From contig JAOZGV010000031.1 of NCBI GenBank assembly GCA_026015225.1, positions 1-5,449 on the forward strand: a stretch of DNA of 5,449 bases, in the 5' to 3' direction. The position numbers and the translations under genes were made by a program. The notes under the pieces were generated by a model. It searched no databases. It was not told the origin of the DNA and saw only the letters and a program-made list of their open reading frames with translations. This DNA is from Candidatus Bathyarchaeota archaeon (GTDB lineage Archaea; Thermoproteota; Bathyarchaeia; 40CM-2-53-6; RBG-13-38-9). How positions within the stretch are numbered: position 1 is the stretch's first letter; each line of letters begins with the position of its first letter. Below, one piece after another: positions 1 to 5,449 of the stretch.

Positions 1-1
1 A

Positions 2-193
2 GATTTCATTATTGTAAATGGAAATAAAATAATAATTGGTTTATCTTCAAAACCCGAAAAAGGAAAAGCCAATTTAGAATTGATTAAAAAGATATCTAAA
101 AAGTTTAATGTTTCCTCTTCCCAAGTTAAAATAATTGCAGGTGCAAAATCTAAAAATAAAGTTATTGAGATTGTAAAAAATAGAAGAGCGTAA
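2..193 (+). CDS. DUF167/YggU-family protein, 3' end only
   Basis: This is the C-terminal 63 residues of a small protein; the start lies left of the window. The frame is open from base 2 to a TAA at 191-193. The stretch KPEKGKAN, followed by a helix (LELIKKISKKFNV), a short strand (QVKIIAG) and a basic K-S-K-N-K-V-I-E-I tail, is the conserved core of the DUF167 (YggU) family, whose members are usually about 90-100 residues. Roughly the first third is therefore missing. The family is small, alpha/beta and widespread in bacteria and archaea, with no firmly established function, so none is assigned. The gene is co-oriented with the aldehyde oxidoreductase but separated from it by about 157 bases holding a T-tract and a TATA box, so the two are probably separate transcripts. 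Family assignment is by motif recognition. Confidence 0.85.
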   Translation, partial: DFIIVNGNKIIIGLSSKPEKGKANLELIKKISKKFNVSSSQVKIIAGAKSKNKVIEIVKNRRA

Positions 194-232
194 CCAATAA
201 GTTACAAGATTTGATGAGAAAATTGTTTTTTT
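190..232 (+). terminator. Probable T-tract terminator after the DUF167 gene
   Basis: A small inverted repeat, GTAAC-CAATAA-GTTAC (190-205), overlaps the stop codon. About 20 bases further on is a run of seven T (226-232). Archaeal terminators often need only an oligo-T tract, so the T-run is the main evidence; the weak hairpin is too far upstream to act as a bacterial-type terminator. Confidence 0.45.
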
Positions 233-305
233 CTGCTGATATTCTGTTGATTTTGTAAAAAAATCGAGCATTTTATGATCGCAAGTAATTTCGTTTCGCA
301 GTAGA

Positions 306-317
306 TTTAATATATTT
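306..317 (+). promoter_or_regulatory. TATA box for the aldehyde oxidoreductase gene
   Basis: TTTAATATATTT is a good archaeal TATA-box match centred about 40 bases before the TTG start at 351. With the usual 25-27 base spacing, transcription would begin near 337, giving a leader of roughly 13 bases. That leader holds GGTG (339-342), a partial Shine-Dalgarno match 8 bases before the TTG. A direct repeat of TCGCA (279-283 and 296-300) lies just upstream. Confidence 0.55.
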
Positions 318-350
318 GATTCCTAATCTCTTAGTATTGGTGTAGTACGA

Positions 351-2213
351 TTGAAAGGTGTATGGAATAAAATTCTAAGAGTTGATCTATCGAATAACAA
401 GATTTGGGATCAAGAAATTCCTGATAAAATTTACGAACTTTTTCTCGGCGGTCCAGGACTTGGTCATTGGATTCTTTATCATGAAGTTCCTGCAGAGGCA
501 GGACCATTCGATCCTGGAAACCGGCTAATATTTGCAACAGGAGTTTTACAAGGCATTGCTCAAACTGGAGCTGGAAAATGGTCAGCCATTGCAAGAAACC
601 CACTCAGTAACATAAATGGAGAAGCGGCAGCCACTGGGTCATTTGGTATATCGCTAAAGAATACAGGATACGACGCTATAGTTTTTCAAGGCAAGGCAGA
701 GAAGCCAGCATACCTCTGGCTAACAGATGATTCTGCCGAATTAAAAGACGCATCATACCTGTGGGGTAAAGACACCTATTATGCTAACGATACGTTGATA
801 AGTGATATAGGTGAGCAAGACGTCCAAGTAGCTTGCACAGGTCAGGCAGGAGAAAGATTGGTACGTTATGCTTGTATAGGACATGAAAACAGATCCTATG
901 CAAGCAGAACAGGGATGGGTGCGGTAATGGGTTCTAAGAACCTCAAGGCTGTCGCTGTCAAAGGAACACAAGAGGTAGAATTTGCAGATCCAGATAAACT
1001 CATGGAGCTAAACAAGGAGATAAACAAAAAAGTGTTCGAACATGGCGAAAATTTCAGAAAACATGGAACTGCATTTGCGGCCGATCCATTCAATGAAAAA
1101 GGAAACCTCCCCATAAAAAATTGGCAACTTGGAACATTTGATTCTGGAGTAAAGAACCTAGGCGCTCCAAGATACACTGAGTACTTGAAAGCAAAGCCAT
1201 GGCCATGTACATACTGTACATTGGCATGTCACAGGAAGGTAGAATATACATGGAAAGGAGAAAAGATCAATAGCGTAGGTCCCGAGTATGAGAGCTTTGC
1301 TATGCTGGGATTTAACACAATGGTTGATGATCTCGATGCAGTATGCAAAGCAAACGATCTCGCGAACATGTACTGTATGGATACGATATCTCTAGGAGTA
1401 GTAATTGCCTGGGCAATGGAATCGTATGAGAAAGGAGCAATAACAAAAGAAGACACAGAAGGACTCGATCTATCATGGGGCAACGCAGAATCTATGGTCG
1501 AGATGGTAAGGAGAATAGGTCTAAGAGAGACCAAACTTGGATGGTTGCTAGGCGAGGGCATCAAGGTAGCATCTGAGAAGATAGGAAAAGGTTCAGAAGA
1601 ATGGGCAGTTCAGATGAAGGGAAATGAGGTAGCAGCTCACGATCCAAGGGCAGCATTTGTAGCTGGTCTTGCATACTGTACGGATACTGCTAGAGGACCA
1701 TGTCATGAGAGGGGCAATCCACAGCATTTATTCATTGTTAATCTTACATTGCCTGAATTCGGAAAGCCTGTGGCTCCACCCGATGAGCGATGGTCATGGA
1801 AGAATGCCGAAATAACGACAGCAATCTGGCAAGATTGGAATAACATTGTAAATTCATTGGGGCACTGCAAGTTCATGTTCTTCGCAAATTATACACTGAC
1901 CGACTTGCTGAACACTTGGAATGCTGCAACTGGACTGAATTGGGACTTCAAACAACTTCGCCAGGCTGGAGAGCGTATATTCCAGATGTGCAGGTTAATG
2001 AACTTAAGGTATGGCGTAACAAAGAAGGACGACTTCACATTTCCAAAGAGGTTGATGCAACCTAAAACAACCAGCGAATCTGCAGGGAAGATTCCTACAG
2101 GTATTGAGGGCGCTATCGAGAAATATTATGTACATCGTGGCTGGGACAAGAACGGAGTACCGACCAAAGAAAAATTGACTGAATTAGGTCTATATCCAGA
2201 AGTTCCTAAATAA
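351..2213 (+). CDS. Aldehyde:ferredoxin oxidoreductase family protein (tungsten/molybdenum bis-pterin enzyme)
   Basis: The protein has 620 residues, close to the 605 of Pyrococcus furiosus AOR. The family oxidises aldehydes to carboxylic acids in the cytoplasm with ferredoxin, using a W (or Mo) bis-pterin cofactor and one [4Fe-4S] cluster. The N-terminal domain (about 1-205) starts with the typical MKGxWxKILRVDLS and ends with TGMGAVMGSKNLKAVAVKG (187-205). Cluster ligands are C286, C289 and C293 (CxxCxxxC) plus C506 in GHCKF. E314 (GPEYE) and H430 (HDPRAA) match the catalytic-area E313 and H448 of P. furiosus AOR. The C-terminus carries the family GERI...RLMNLRYG...YYVHRGWD...PTKEKL pattern. 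The TTG start is chosen because it gives the family N-terminus; an in-frame TAA lies at 324-326 with no ATG or GTG between. Both DxxGx(C/D) pterin motifs deviate (see findings), so the aldehyde substrate cannot be predicted and activity could differ from classical AOR. Confidence 0.96.
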   Translation: MKGVWNKILRVDLSNNKIWDQEIPDKIYELFLGGPGLGHWILYHEVPAEAGPFDPGNRLIFATGVLQGIAQTGAGKWSAIARNPLSNINGEAAATGSFGISLKNTGYDAIVFQGKAEKPAYLWLTDDSAELKDASYLWGKDTYYANDTLISDIGEQDVQVACTGQAGERLVRYACIGHENRSYASRTGMGAVMGSKNLKAVAVKGTQEVEFADPDKLMELNKEINKKVFEHGENFRKHGTAFAADPFNEKGNLPIKNWQLGTFDSGVKNLGAPRYTEYLKAKPWPCTYCTLACHRKVEYTWKGEKINSVGPEYESFAMLGFNTMVDDLDAVCKANDLANMYCMDTISLGVVIAWAMESYEKGAITKEDTEGLDLSWGNAESMVEMVRRIGLRETKLGWLLGEGIKVASEKIGKGSEEWAVQMKGNEVAAHDPRAAFVAGLAYCTDTARGPCHERGNPQHLFIVNLTLPEFGKPVAPPDERWSWKNAEITTAIWQDWNNIVNSLGHCKFMFFANYTLTDLLNTWNAATGLNWDFKQLRQAGERIFQMCRLMNLRYGVTKKDDFTFPKRLMQPKTTSESAGKIPTGIEGAIEKYYVHRGWDKNGVPTKEKLTELGLYPEVPK

Positions 2214-2230
2214 TTTCTCTTTTTTTATTT
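2214..2230 (+). terminator. T-rich terminator of the aldehyde oxidoreductase gene
   Basis: Directly after the TAA stop the + strand runs TTTCTCTTTTTTTATTT, with seven consecutive T at 2220-2226. No stable hairpin precedes it. This is the usual form of an archaeal intrinsic terminator, and it lies between convergent genes. Confidence 0.6.
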
Positions 2231-2253
2231 AAAATAATAATTGGTTCTTAATT

Positions 2254-2270
2254 CTGAAAATGAAAATAAT
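2254..2270 (-). terminator. Possible weak terminator of the methyltransferase operon
   Basis: Read on the minus strand this stretch is TTATTTTCATTTTCAGA, with two T4 tracts about 55-70 bases past the TAA of the UroD-like gene. No longer T-run exists on that strand in the convergent gap, so this is the best available candidate, but it is weak. Confidence 0.25.
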
Positions 2271-2324
2271 CAAATTCTAATATCTTTCTTTTTAAGAATT
2301 TAAAGATAATAAATAGATGGAAAT

Positions 2325-3443
2325 TTAGGTACTTTTTCGGATCTTTTCGATAACTTCTTTTGATAATGGAAGTGTGGCTTTTTCCATAACTTCCGACATT
2401 GCCATAATGTTCTCTTCAGGAACGCGATTCTCTGTAGATGCAAAGAGTATCGTTCTTTCACCTGGAATCATTAGCTCTAATTGTTCTAATAAATAATCCT
2501 TAACGGCCTGAGGTCGAGGTCCCATTAGAGTAGAGACGGTCGATGGAAAGTTTATCCAGATTAGCTTATCCTTCCATAATGAGAGAGCTTCATTGATGGG
2601 CAGATCTCCCATTGGAGGAGGCGTAAAGGCTTCTATGATATCCACTTCTGATCTTGCTACTAATTCAGCTAGTGCTTTTAACCTCCCATCTAGATGGACA
2701 TCTAACATTTTTCCTTTAGCGTGCAGAATCTCGGCACACTTTTTGTAATATGGTAAATAGTATTTCTCAAATAGGGGTGGATTAACCAGCATAGAATCTA
2801 TATTTGCTCCAACAAGTATAACCTCAGATGGAGAATCTGCTGCTATGGGTAAAAGTTCCTCCACATATTTCTTCTCAAGTATCTCGCTGAGCTCTTCTAG
2901 TACCTCTAAATTCTTGGAGAGATCTGTATAAAATCGTTCCCAACCAACGTACTCTATCAGAAACCTATGCAAAGGTTCATATGGCAGAGCTGTAAGAACA
3001 ATTCCATCTCCTTCTAACCGTTTCAATTGGTCTTCAATAGGGTAATAGTATGGTTTATAGTGTAAATTTTCAAGTATGAATTTTAAAACTTTATAATCTT
3101 TAGGTTCTTTAACCATGAACTCTTTCTTTCTAGCTTGCACTCCGTCCCAGTCACGACCAAATATTCCTTGGCCGTAACCGATGCCATGTTTAAATACTTC
3201 AGTTAGACTGCCGACAGGAGTATTGTAGGTTTTGATAAAAGTATTTGGCTCGCTTTTTGTAATAATTTCCACATTCGATATCGACTCAGTATAACATGGT
3301 CTCCAGCAAATTAGACCCATGCCCTTGTTTCTTGCTTCTCTTTCAATTACTCCTTGAGGAATATGGCGATCAATTGCTACAAAGGGTAACTTGTCCGGGA
3401 GATCTCCCTGAAGTAACGTTATTATTCTTTCTTTAGGATTCGT
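2325..3443 (-). CDS. UroD-fold (MtaA/CmuA-like superfamily) corrinoid methyltransferase, apparent ACG start
   Basis: This protein belongs to the uroporphyrinogen-decarboxylase-fold superfamily, whose corrinoid-linked members move methyl groups between a substrate or thiol cofactor and a cobalamin protein. In place are an N-terminal N-P-K-E-R-I...LLQGDLPDKLPF element, a middle NIDSMLVNPPLFEKYYLPYY segment, and VHLDG at 249-253 (H250). EAFTPPPMGDL follows, then ILFASTENRVPEENIMAM near the C-terminus. Numbering assumes 372 residues from the ACG at 3443-3441. The first ATG in frame is at 3320, which would give 331 residues and remove 41 residues of the conserved N-terminus; there is no ATG, GTG or TTG between. 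I chose the ACG because the Shine-Dalgarno sequence GGAGATG sits 7 bases before it and the family's usual start aligns there. A frame slip or sequencing error is possible. It follows the corrinoid-protein gene by 14 bases, so they are one operon. It is not the haem-pathway UroD: the neighbouring corrinoid gene argues for methyl transfer. The zinc-ligand cysteines of MtaA are missing, so the substrate is unknown. Confidence 0.88.
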   Translation of the reverse strand, partial: TNPKERIITLLQGDLPDKLPFVAIDRHIPQGVIEREARNKGMGLICWRPCYTESISNVEIITKSEPNTFIKTYNTPVGSLTEVFKHGIGYGQGIFGRDWDGVQARKKEFMVKEPKDYKVLKFILENLHYKPYYYPIEDQLKRLEGDGIVLTALPYEPLHRFLIEYVGWERFYTDLSKNLEVLEELSEILEKKYVEELLPIAADSPSEVILVGANIDSMLVNPPLFEKYYLPYYKKCAEILHAKGKMLDVHLDGRLKALAELVARSEVDIIEAFTPPPMGDLPINEALSLWKDKLIWINFPSTVSTLMGPRPQAVKDYLLEQLELMIPGERTILFASTENRVPEENIMAMSEVMEKATLPLSKEVIEKIRKST

Positions 3444-3450
3444 AAATTAA

Positions 3451-3457
3451 CATCTCC
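3451..3457 (-). promoter_or_regulatory. Shine-Dalgarno site that decides the methyltransferase start
   Basis: Minus-strand GGGAGATG (3458-3451) immediately follows and shares a G with the TAG stop of the corrinoid gene. GGAGATG matches the archaeal consensus GGAGGTG at six of seven bases and ends 7 bases before the ACG at 3443-3441, an ideal distance. The ATG inside it (3453-3451) opens only a six-codon frame (MLIYES, stop), so it is not the gene's start as the sequence stands. Confidence 0.6.
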
Positions 3458-4102
3458 CTATTTTTTTACCCACTCAAGACATTTCTCTACGCCTTCAATA
3501 GGATCTACGGTCTGAAAATCTGCACCTATATGCTCACAAAACTCAGGTGTAGTTGGTGCTCCGCCAATTATTACTTTAACTTTATCCCTCAGACCCAGCT
3601 CTTTTAACCTAGTTATGATTTTTCCCATTTCAGGCGCTGTCATAGTCATAAGTGCTGACATAGCCAAAATCTGTGATTCAGTCTTCTCAATCGCTCTGAT
3701 GAAATCCTCTTCTGGAACGTCCACTCCCAAATCATGCACATCGAAACCTCGTGATTGAAGAAACATTATTACAATATTCTTTCCAATATCGTGGACATCG
3801 CCTTCAACCGTTCCAATGACAACTTTCCCCCTGACCTGAACCTTATTCTGTTCAATGTAGGGTTTAAGAATTTGTAGAGCTTCTTTTGTGATCTCTCCAG
3901 CAATTATGAGTTCCGATAAAAAATACTCGGAATTTTTGAATTTCTCTCCAACTATCTCCCCGCCCCTTGAGATTCCGTTTATTATGATCTCAGTTGGAGG
4001 GATATTGCTGTTTATAGCCTCTTTTATTGCTTTTCTGGCACCATCGGAATCAAGAGCGCCAATACTAGAACTTAAATTATTTAAGATATCCTCTTTTTTC
4101 AA
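3458..4102 (-). CDS. Corrinoid (B12-binding) methyltransferase protein, MtaC/MtbC/MttC type
   Basis: The protein has 214 residues, the normal length for the methanol/methylamine/O-demethylase family of corrinoid proteins. It carries cobalamin, accepts a methyl group on cobalt from a substrate-specific methyltransferase and passes it to a second methyltransferase. Residues about 1-85 form the helical cap domain (typical GISRGGEIVGEKF and YFLSELIIAGE segments). About 90-214 form the Rossmann-like B12 domain with GDVHDIGKN, in which D102-x-H104-x-x-G107 is the cobalt-ligating motif. S149-A-L151 and G180-G181 cradle the nucleotide tail. All key residues are intact. The TTG start is the only start codon in the open frame (a TAG lies at 4144-4142); GGGG stands 8 bases upstream as a weak Shine-Dalgarno. 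It is the first gene of the operon with the UroD-like methyltransferase. The subfamily (methanol, methylamine, methoxy-aromatic) cannot be settled by eye, so no symbol is given. Confidence 0.95.
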   Translation of the reverse strand: MKKEDILNNLSSSIGALDSDGARKAIKEAINSNIPPTEIIINGISRGGEIVGEKFKNSEYFLSELIIAGEITKEALQILKPYIEQNKVQVRGKVVIGTVEGDVHDIGKNIVIMFLQSRGFDVHDLGVDVPEEDFIRAIEKTESQILAMSALMTMTAPEMGKIITRLKELGLRDKVKVIIGGAPTTPEFCEHIGADFQTVDPIEGVEKCLEWVKK

Positions 4103-4170
4103 AATTAATGCCCCATTATTATAAGTGAGTTTTTTGAATTTCTATATCGAATCTCCCTAAAAAGCTATTC

Positions 4171-4178
4171 TTAAATAA
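4171..4178 (-). promoter_or_regulatory. Candidate TATA box for the corrinoid/methyltransferase operon
   Basis: Minus-strand TTATTTAA lies about 70 bases before the TTG of the corrinoid gene, putting transcription start near 4148 and leaving a leader of about 45 bases. A second TATA-like string, TATAATAA (4123-4116), is too close: its start point would fall inside the coding sequence. The assignment is therefore tentative. Confidence 0.3.
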
Positions 4179-4235
4179 CCATTATGAAAAGAATTTTGTG
4201 AAATCTCTAGTGTAAATTTTTGATCTCTATTTATT

Positions 4236-4301
4236 CTAAAAAAGTCTCAATTGAAAAAATATTTGTTGGTAATAGTGAAATTGTCTCGAACATTTAAAAA
4301 A
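4236..4301 (-). terminator. Multiple T-tract terminator of the hydroxyacid dehydrogenase gene
   Basis: On the minus strand, just past the dehydrogenase stop at 4309, there are three separate T6 tracts: 4301-4296, 4259-4254 and 4243-4238. Repeated T-tracts without strong hairpins are typical of archaeal termination. Their presence argues that the dehydrogenase and the downstream corrinoid operon are separate transcripts. Confidence 0.5.
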
Positions 4302-4308
4302 TAATTAT

Positions 4309-5235
4309 TTAGGATTTAGAGATTCTCACATTTCCCATTTTTTCGAATTGAGTTGCTATTGCTGAAAAATCCAGATCGCCTTTTCCGTTAGCCATGCATG
4401 CGTAGTACACCTCTTTTGTTGCACCTGAAATTGGAATTGGGATCTTAATTCCCCTTGCAGCTTCAGTTGCCAAGTCTAGATCTTTTGTCATCAGACTTAG
4501 AGAAAAAGCACTGCTCCAGTCTCCATCGATGAGTTTCTGACCTTTTGTTTCTGAGATGTAAGTCTTTAAAGCACTGTTGTTGAAGACATCTAGTATGGTT
4601 TTCGGATCTAGACCCAACTTCACTCCAAATGTAAAGGATTCTGCAAACGATGCCATCAATGTAGCGAGATGAATATTGAGGGTAAGTTTCATCGAACATC
4701 CGGCTCCATTGTCGCCTATGAGAATTACTTTCTTTCCCATAGTCTCTAGTATTGGTTTAACTTGAGATAATGTTTCCTTTTTACCACCAACCAATATGGT
4801 CAACAATCCCTCAGTTGCAGGTTTGACACTTCCTGAAACCGGTGCATCAAGCATATCGCCTCCTTCATCTCTGATCGCTTTAGCGATATCTCTGGTAATT
4901 TCTGGTAAATTAGTTGTCATATCTACTAGGATATTATCCGATGTAATTCCTTCAATTAAAGGAAAAGAGTTATTTCTTGAACCTAGTACTACTTCTTCTA
5001 CAGCCGATGGCCCAAACAACATAGTAATGATGACAGAAGTGTTTTCAGCAATCTCTTTTGGGTTTGATGCAACTTTCGCACCCAATTGCTTTAACTCATC
5101 TGTACGTTGAATTGTCCTATTCCAAACCATAAGAGGGTATCCAGCTTTTAGTATGTTTTTTGCCATAGGTAACCCCATATTTCCAAGACCAATGAACCCT
5201 ATCGTTTTCTCTTTTAAAGAACTCATATCAATCAT
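4309..5235 (-). CDS. NAD(P)-dependent beta-hydroxyacid dehydrogenase (3-hydroxyisobutyrate dehydrogenase / glyoxylate reductase family)
   Basis: The protein has 308 residues, slightly longer than the usual 285-300. The family reversibly oxidises beta-hydroxyacids or reduces aldehyde acids (3-hydroxyisobutyrate, tartronate semialdehyde, glyoxylate, succinic semialdehyde). The N-terminal Rossmann domain has GFIGLGNMG (G16, G18, G21 of GxGxxG). The second strand ends in VWNRT with R40, a feature of NADP-preferring members such as glyoxylate/succinic-semialdehyde reductases. The substrate signature DAPVSGS is at 130-136. The catalytic lysine is K183 in GAGCSMKLTLN, with N187. The all-helical C-terminal domain contains MTKDLDLA (249-256). 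Everything needed for activity is present. The ATG at 5235 is preferred over the ATG at 5226 (M4) because a TATA box sits at leaderless distance from it; either start keeps the whole fold. It has its own promoter and is followed by terminator tracts, so its link to the corrinoid operon is only proximity. The exact substrate cannot be read from sequence. Confidence 0.95.
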   Translation of the reverse strand: MIDMSSLKEKTIGFIGLGNMGLPMAKNILKAGYPLMVWNRTIQRTDELKQLGAKVASNPKEIAENTSVIITMLFGPSAVEEVVLGSRNNSFPLIEGITSDNILVDMTTNLPEITRDIAKAIRDEGGDMLDAPVSGSVKPATEGLLTILVGGKKETLSQVKPILETMGKKVILIGDNGAGCSMKLTLNIHLATLMASFAESFTFGVKLGLDPKTILDVFNNSALKTYISETKGQKLIDGDWSSAFSLSLMTKDLDLATEAARGIKIPIPISGATKEVYYACMANGKGDLDFSAIATQFEKMGNVRISKS

Positions 5236-5257
5236 TATCTTAGAAAATTGAAAATTG

Positions 5258-5269
5258 CTATATAAATAG
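5258..5269 (-). promoter_or_regulatory. TATA box of the dehydrogenase gene, leaderless arrangement
   Basis: Minus-strand CTATTTATATAG is a strong archaeal TATA box centred about 28 bases before the ATG at 5235. The predicted transcription start falls at or within a few bases of the start codon. No Shine-Dalgarno sequence lies in the A/T-rich bases between, which fits a leaderless mRNA. Confidence 0.6.
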
Positions 5270-5386
5270 GTTGACTTTAAAATTCGAGTGCTCTAATTTA
5301 GTATTTCTTGTTCTTGAAGTGATGGTGGTATCGGATAAATCAGATATATTTAAAATTTTTGGCATAAAATTATTGTGAGTTAACTC

Positions 5387-5396
5387 TTAAATATTT
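5387..5396 (+). promoter_or_regulatory. Possible TATA box for a gene beginning at the right edge
   Basis: TTAAATATTT lies about 40 bases before an ATG at 5431 that is open to the window end (six codons, MFGVKK). The spacing resembles that of the aldehyde oxidoreductase gene. With only six codons visible and no Shine-Dalgarno sequence, the gene itself cannot be claimed. The rest of 5236-5449 shows no convincing coding sequence on either strand. Confidence 0.25.
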
Positions 5397-5423
5397 CTAT
5401 TGAATATTAACACTTTGTCGATT

Positions 5424-5438
5424 CCAAACTATGTTTGG
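5424..5438. repeat. Perfect inverted repeat CCAAAC-TAT-GTTTGG
   Basis: Two six-base arms pair perfectly around a three-base centre. On the + strand it is followed by A's rather than T's, and on the minus strand the T-run comes before it, so it does not look like a terminator for either direction. It overlaps the possible ATG at 5431, a position suited to an operator, but the window ends ten bases later. Confidence 0.45.
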
Positions 5439-5449
5439 GGTAAAAAAAT

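Noticed and set aside
250..266. Small hairpin GATTTT-...-AAAAATC upstream of the AOR gene.
   Set aside because: Only A/T pairs form most of the stem and such pairings are expected by chance in this spacer; no T-run follows.
74..271. A 65-residue minus-strand frame over the DUF167 3' end.
   Set aside because: It is antisense to a recognisable DUF167 core and is rich in F, N and Y as expected from A/T-rich DNA. I saw no family resemblance.
896..1564. Minus-strand frames of 93 and 111 residues opposite the aldehyde oxidoreductase.
   Set aside because: They lie within the conserved coding region of the + strand gene, have no promoter or ribosome-binding site of their own, and match no recognisable family.
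26..2246. A 16-base string AAAATAATAATTGGTT occurs at 26-41 and again at 2231-2246.
   Set aside because: One copy is inside the DUF167 coding sequence, the other in an A/T-rich convergent gap. The string is low-complexity and there are no matching flanks, so it reads as chance and not as a mobile-element or attachment-site repeat.
3888..4124. A 78-residue + strand frame opposite the start of the corrinoid protein gene.
   Set aside because: It is the antisense shadow of a clearly conserved protein and shows only the composition expected from that strand.
5271..5378. A 35-codon + strand frame starting with TTG (or at GTG 5319 / ATG 5322) in the right-hand spacer.
   Set aside because: It overlaps the dehydrogenase promoter region, has no Shine-Dalgarno sequence or recognisable motif, and is A/T-rich as expected of non-coding sequence here.

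Overview
This AT-rich window looks archaeal. It has TATA-box promoters close to start codons, at least one probably leaderless gene, T-tract terminators without strong hairpins, TTG starts, and an anaerobe's gene set: a tungsten/molybdenum aldehyde:ferredoxin oxidoreductase (AOR) and a corrinoid methyl-transfer pair. An uncultivated anaerobic lineage of the Bathyarchaeia, Asgard or Thermoplasmata kind would fit, but the sequence does not fix the phylum.

Layout, left to right. (1) The 3' end of a DUF167/YggU-family gene on the + strand (2-193). (2) A short spacer with a T-tract terminator and a TATA box. (3) A complete AOR-family gene on the + strand (351-2213, TTG start). (4) A convergent intergenic region (2214-2324). 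(5) A two-gene minus-strand operon, read right to left: a corrinoid (B12-binding) protein (4102-3458), then 14 bases later a UroD-fold methyltransferase (to 2325). (6) A spacer (4103-4308) with the terminator tracts of the gene to its right and a candidate promoter for the operon. (7) A complete beta-hydroxyacid dehydrogenase, probably NADP-dependent, on the minus strand (5235-4309) with a well-placed TATA box. (8) A non-coding right edge (5236-5449) with another TATA-like element and a perfect short palindrome.

How the genes may work together. The corrinoid protein and UroD-like protein form a classic methyl-transfer pair: the UroD-fold enzyme moves a methyl group between a substrate or cofactor and the cobalt of the corrinoid. 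The AOR oxidises an aldehyde to an acid with ferredoxin (or the reverse), and the dehydrogenase interconverts a hydroxyacid or alcohol with an oxo-acid or aldehyde. A pathway that demethylates a methoxylated or methylated compound and then processes the carbonyl product is conceivable. Co-orientation links only the two methyl-transfer genes firmly; the rest is inference from proximity.

The most notable points are as follows. The UroD-like reading frame extends 41 codons upstream of its first ATG, through a conserved family N-terminus, to an ACG triplet with a well-spaced Shine-Dalgarno sequence. The same protein lacks the two zinc-binding cysteines of MtaA/CmuA-type methyltransferases. The AOR departs from the family consensus in both pterin-binding DxxGx(C/D) motifs.
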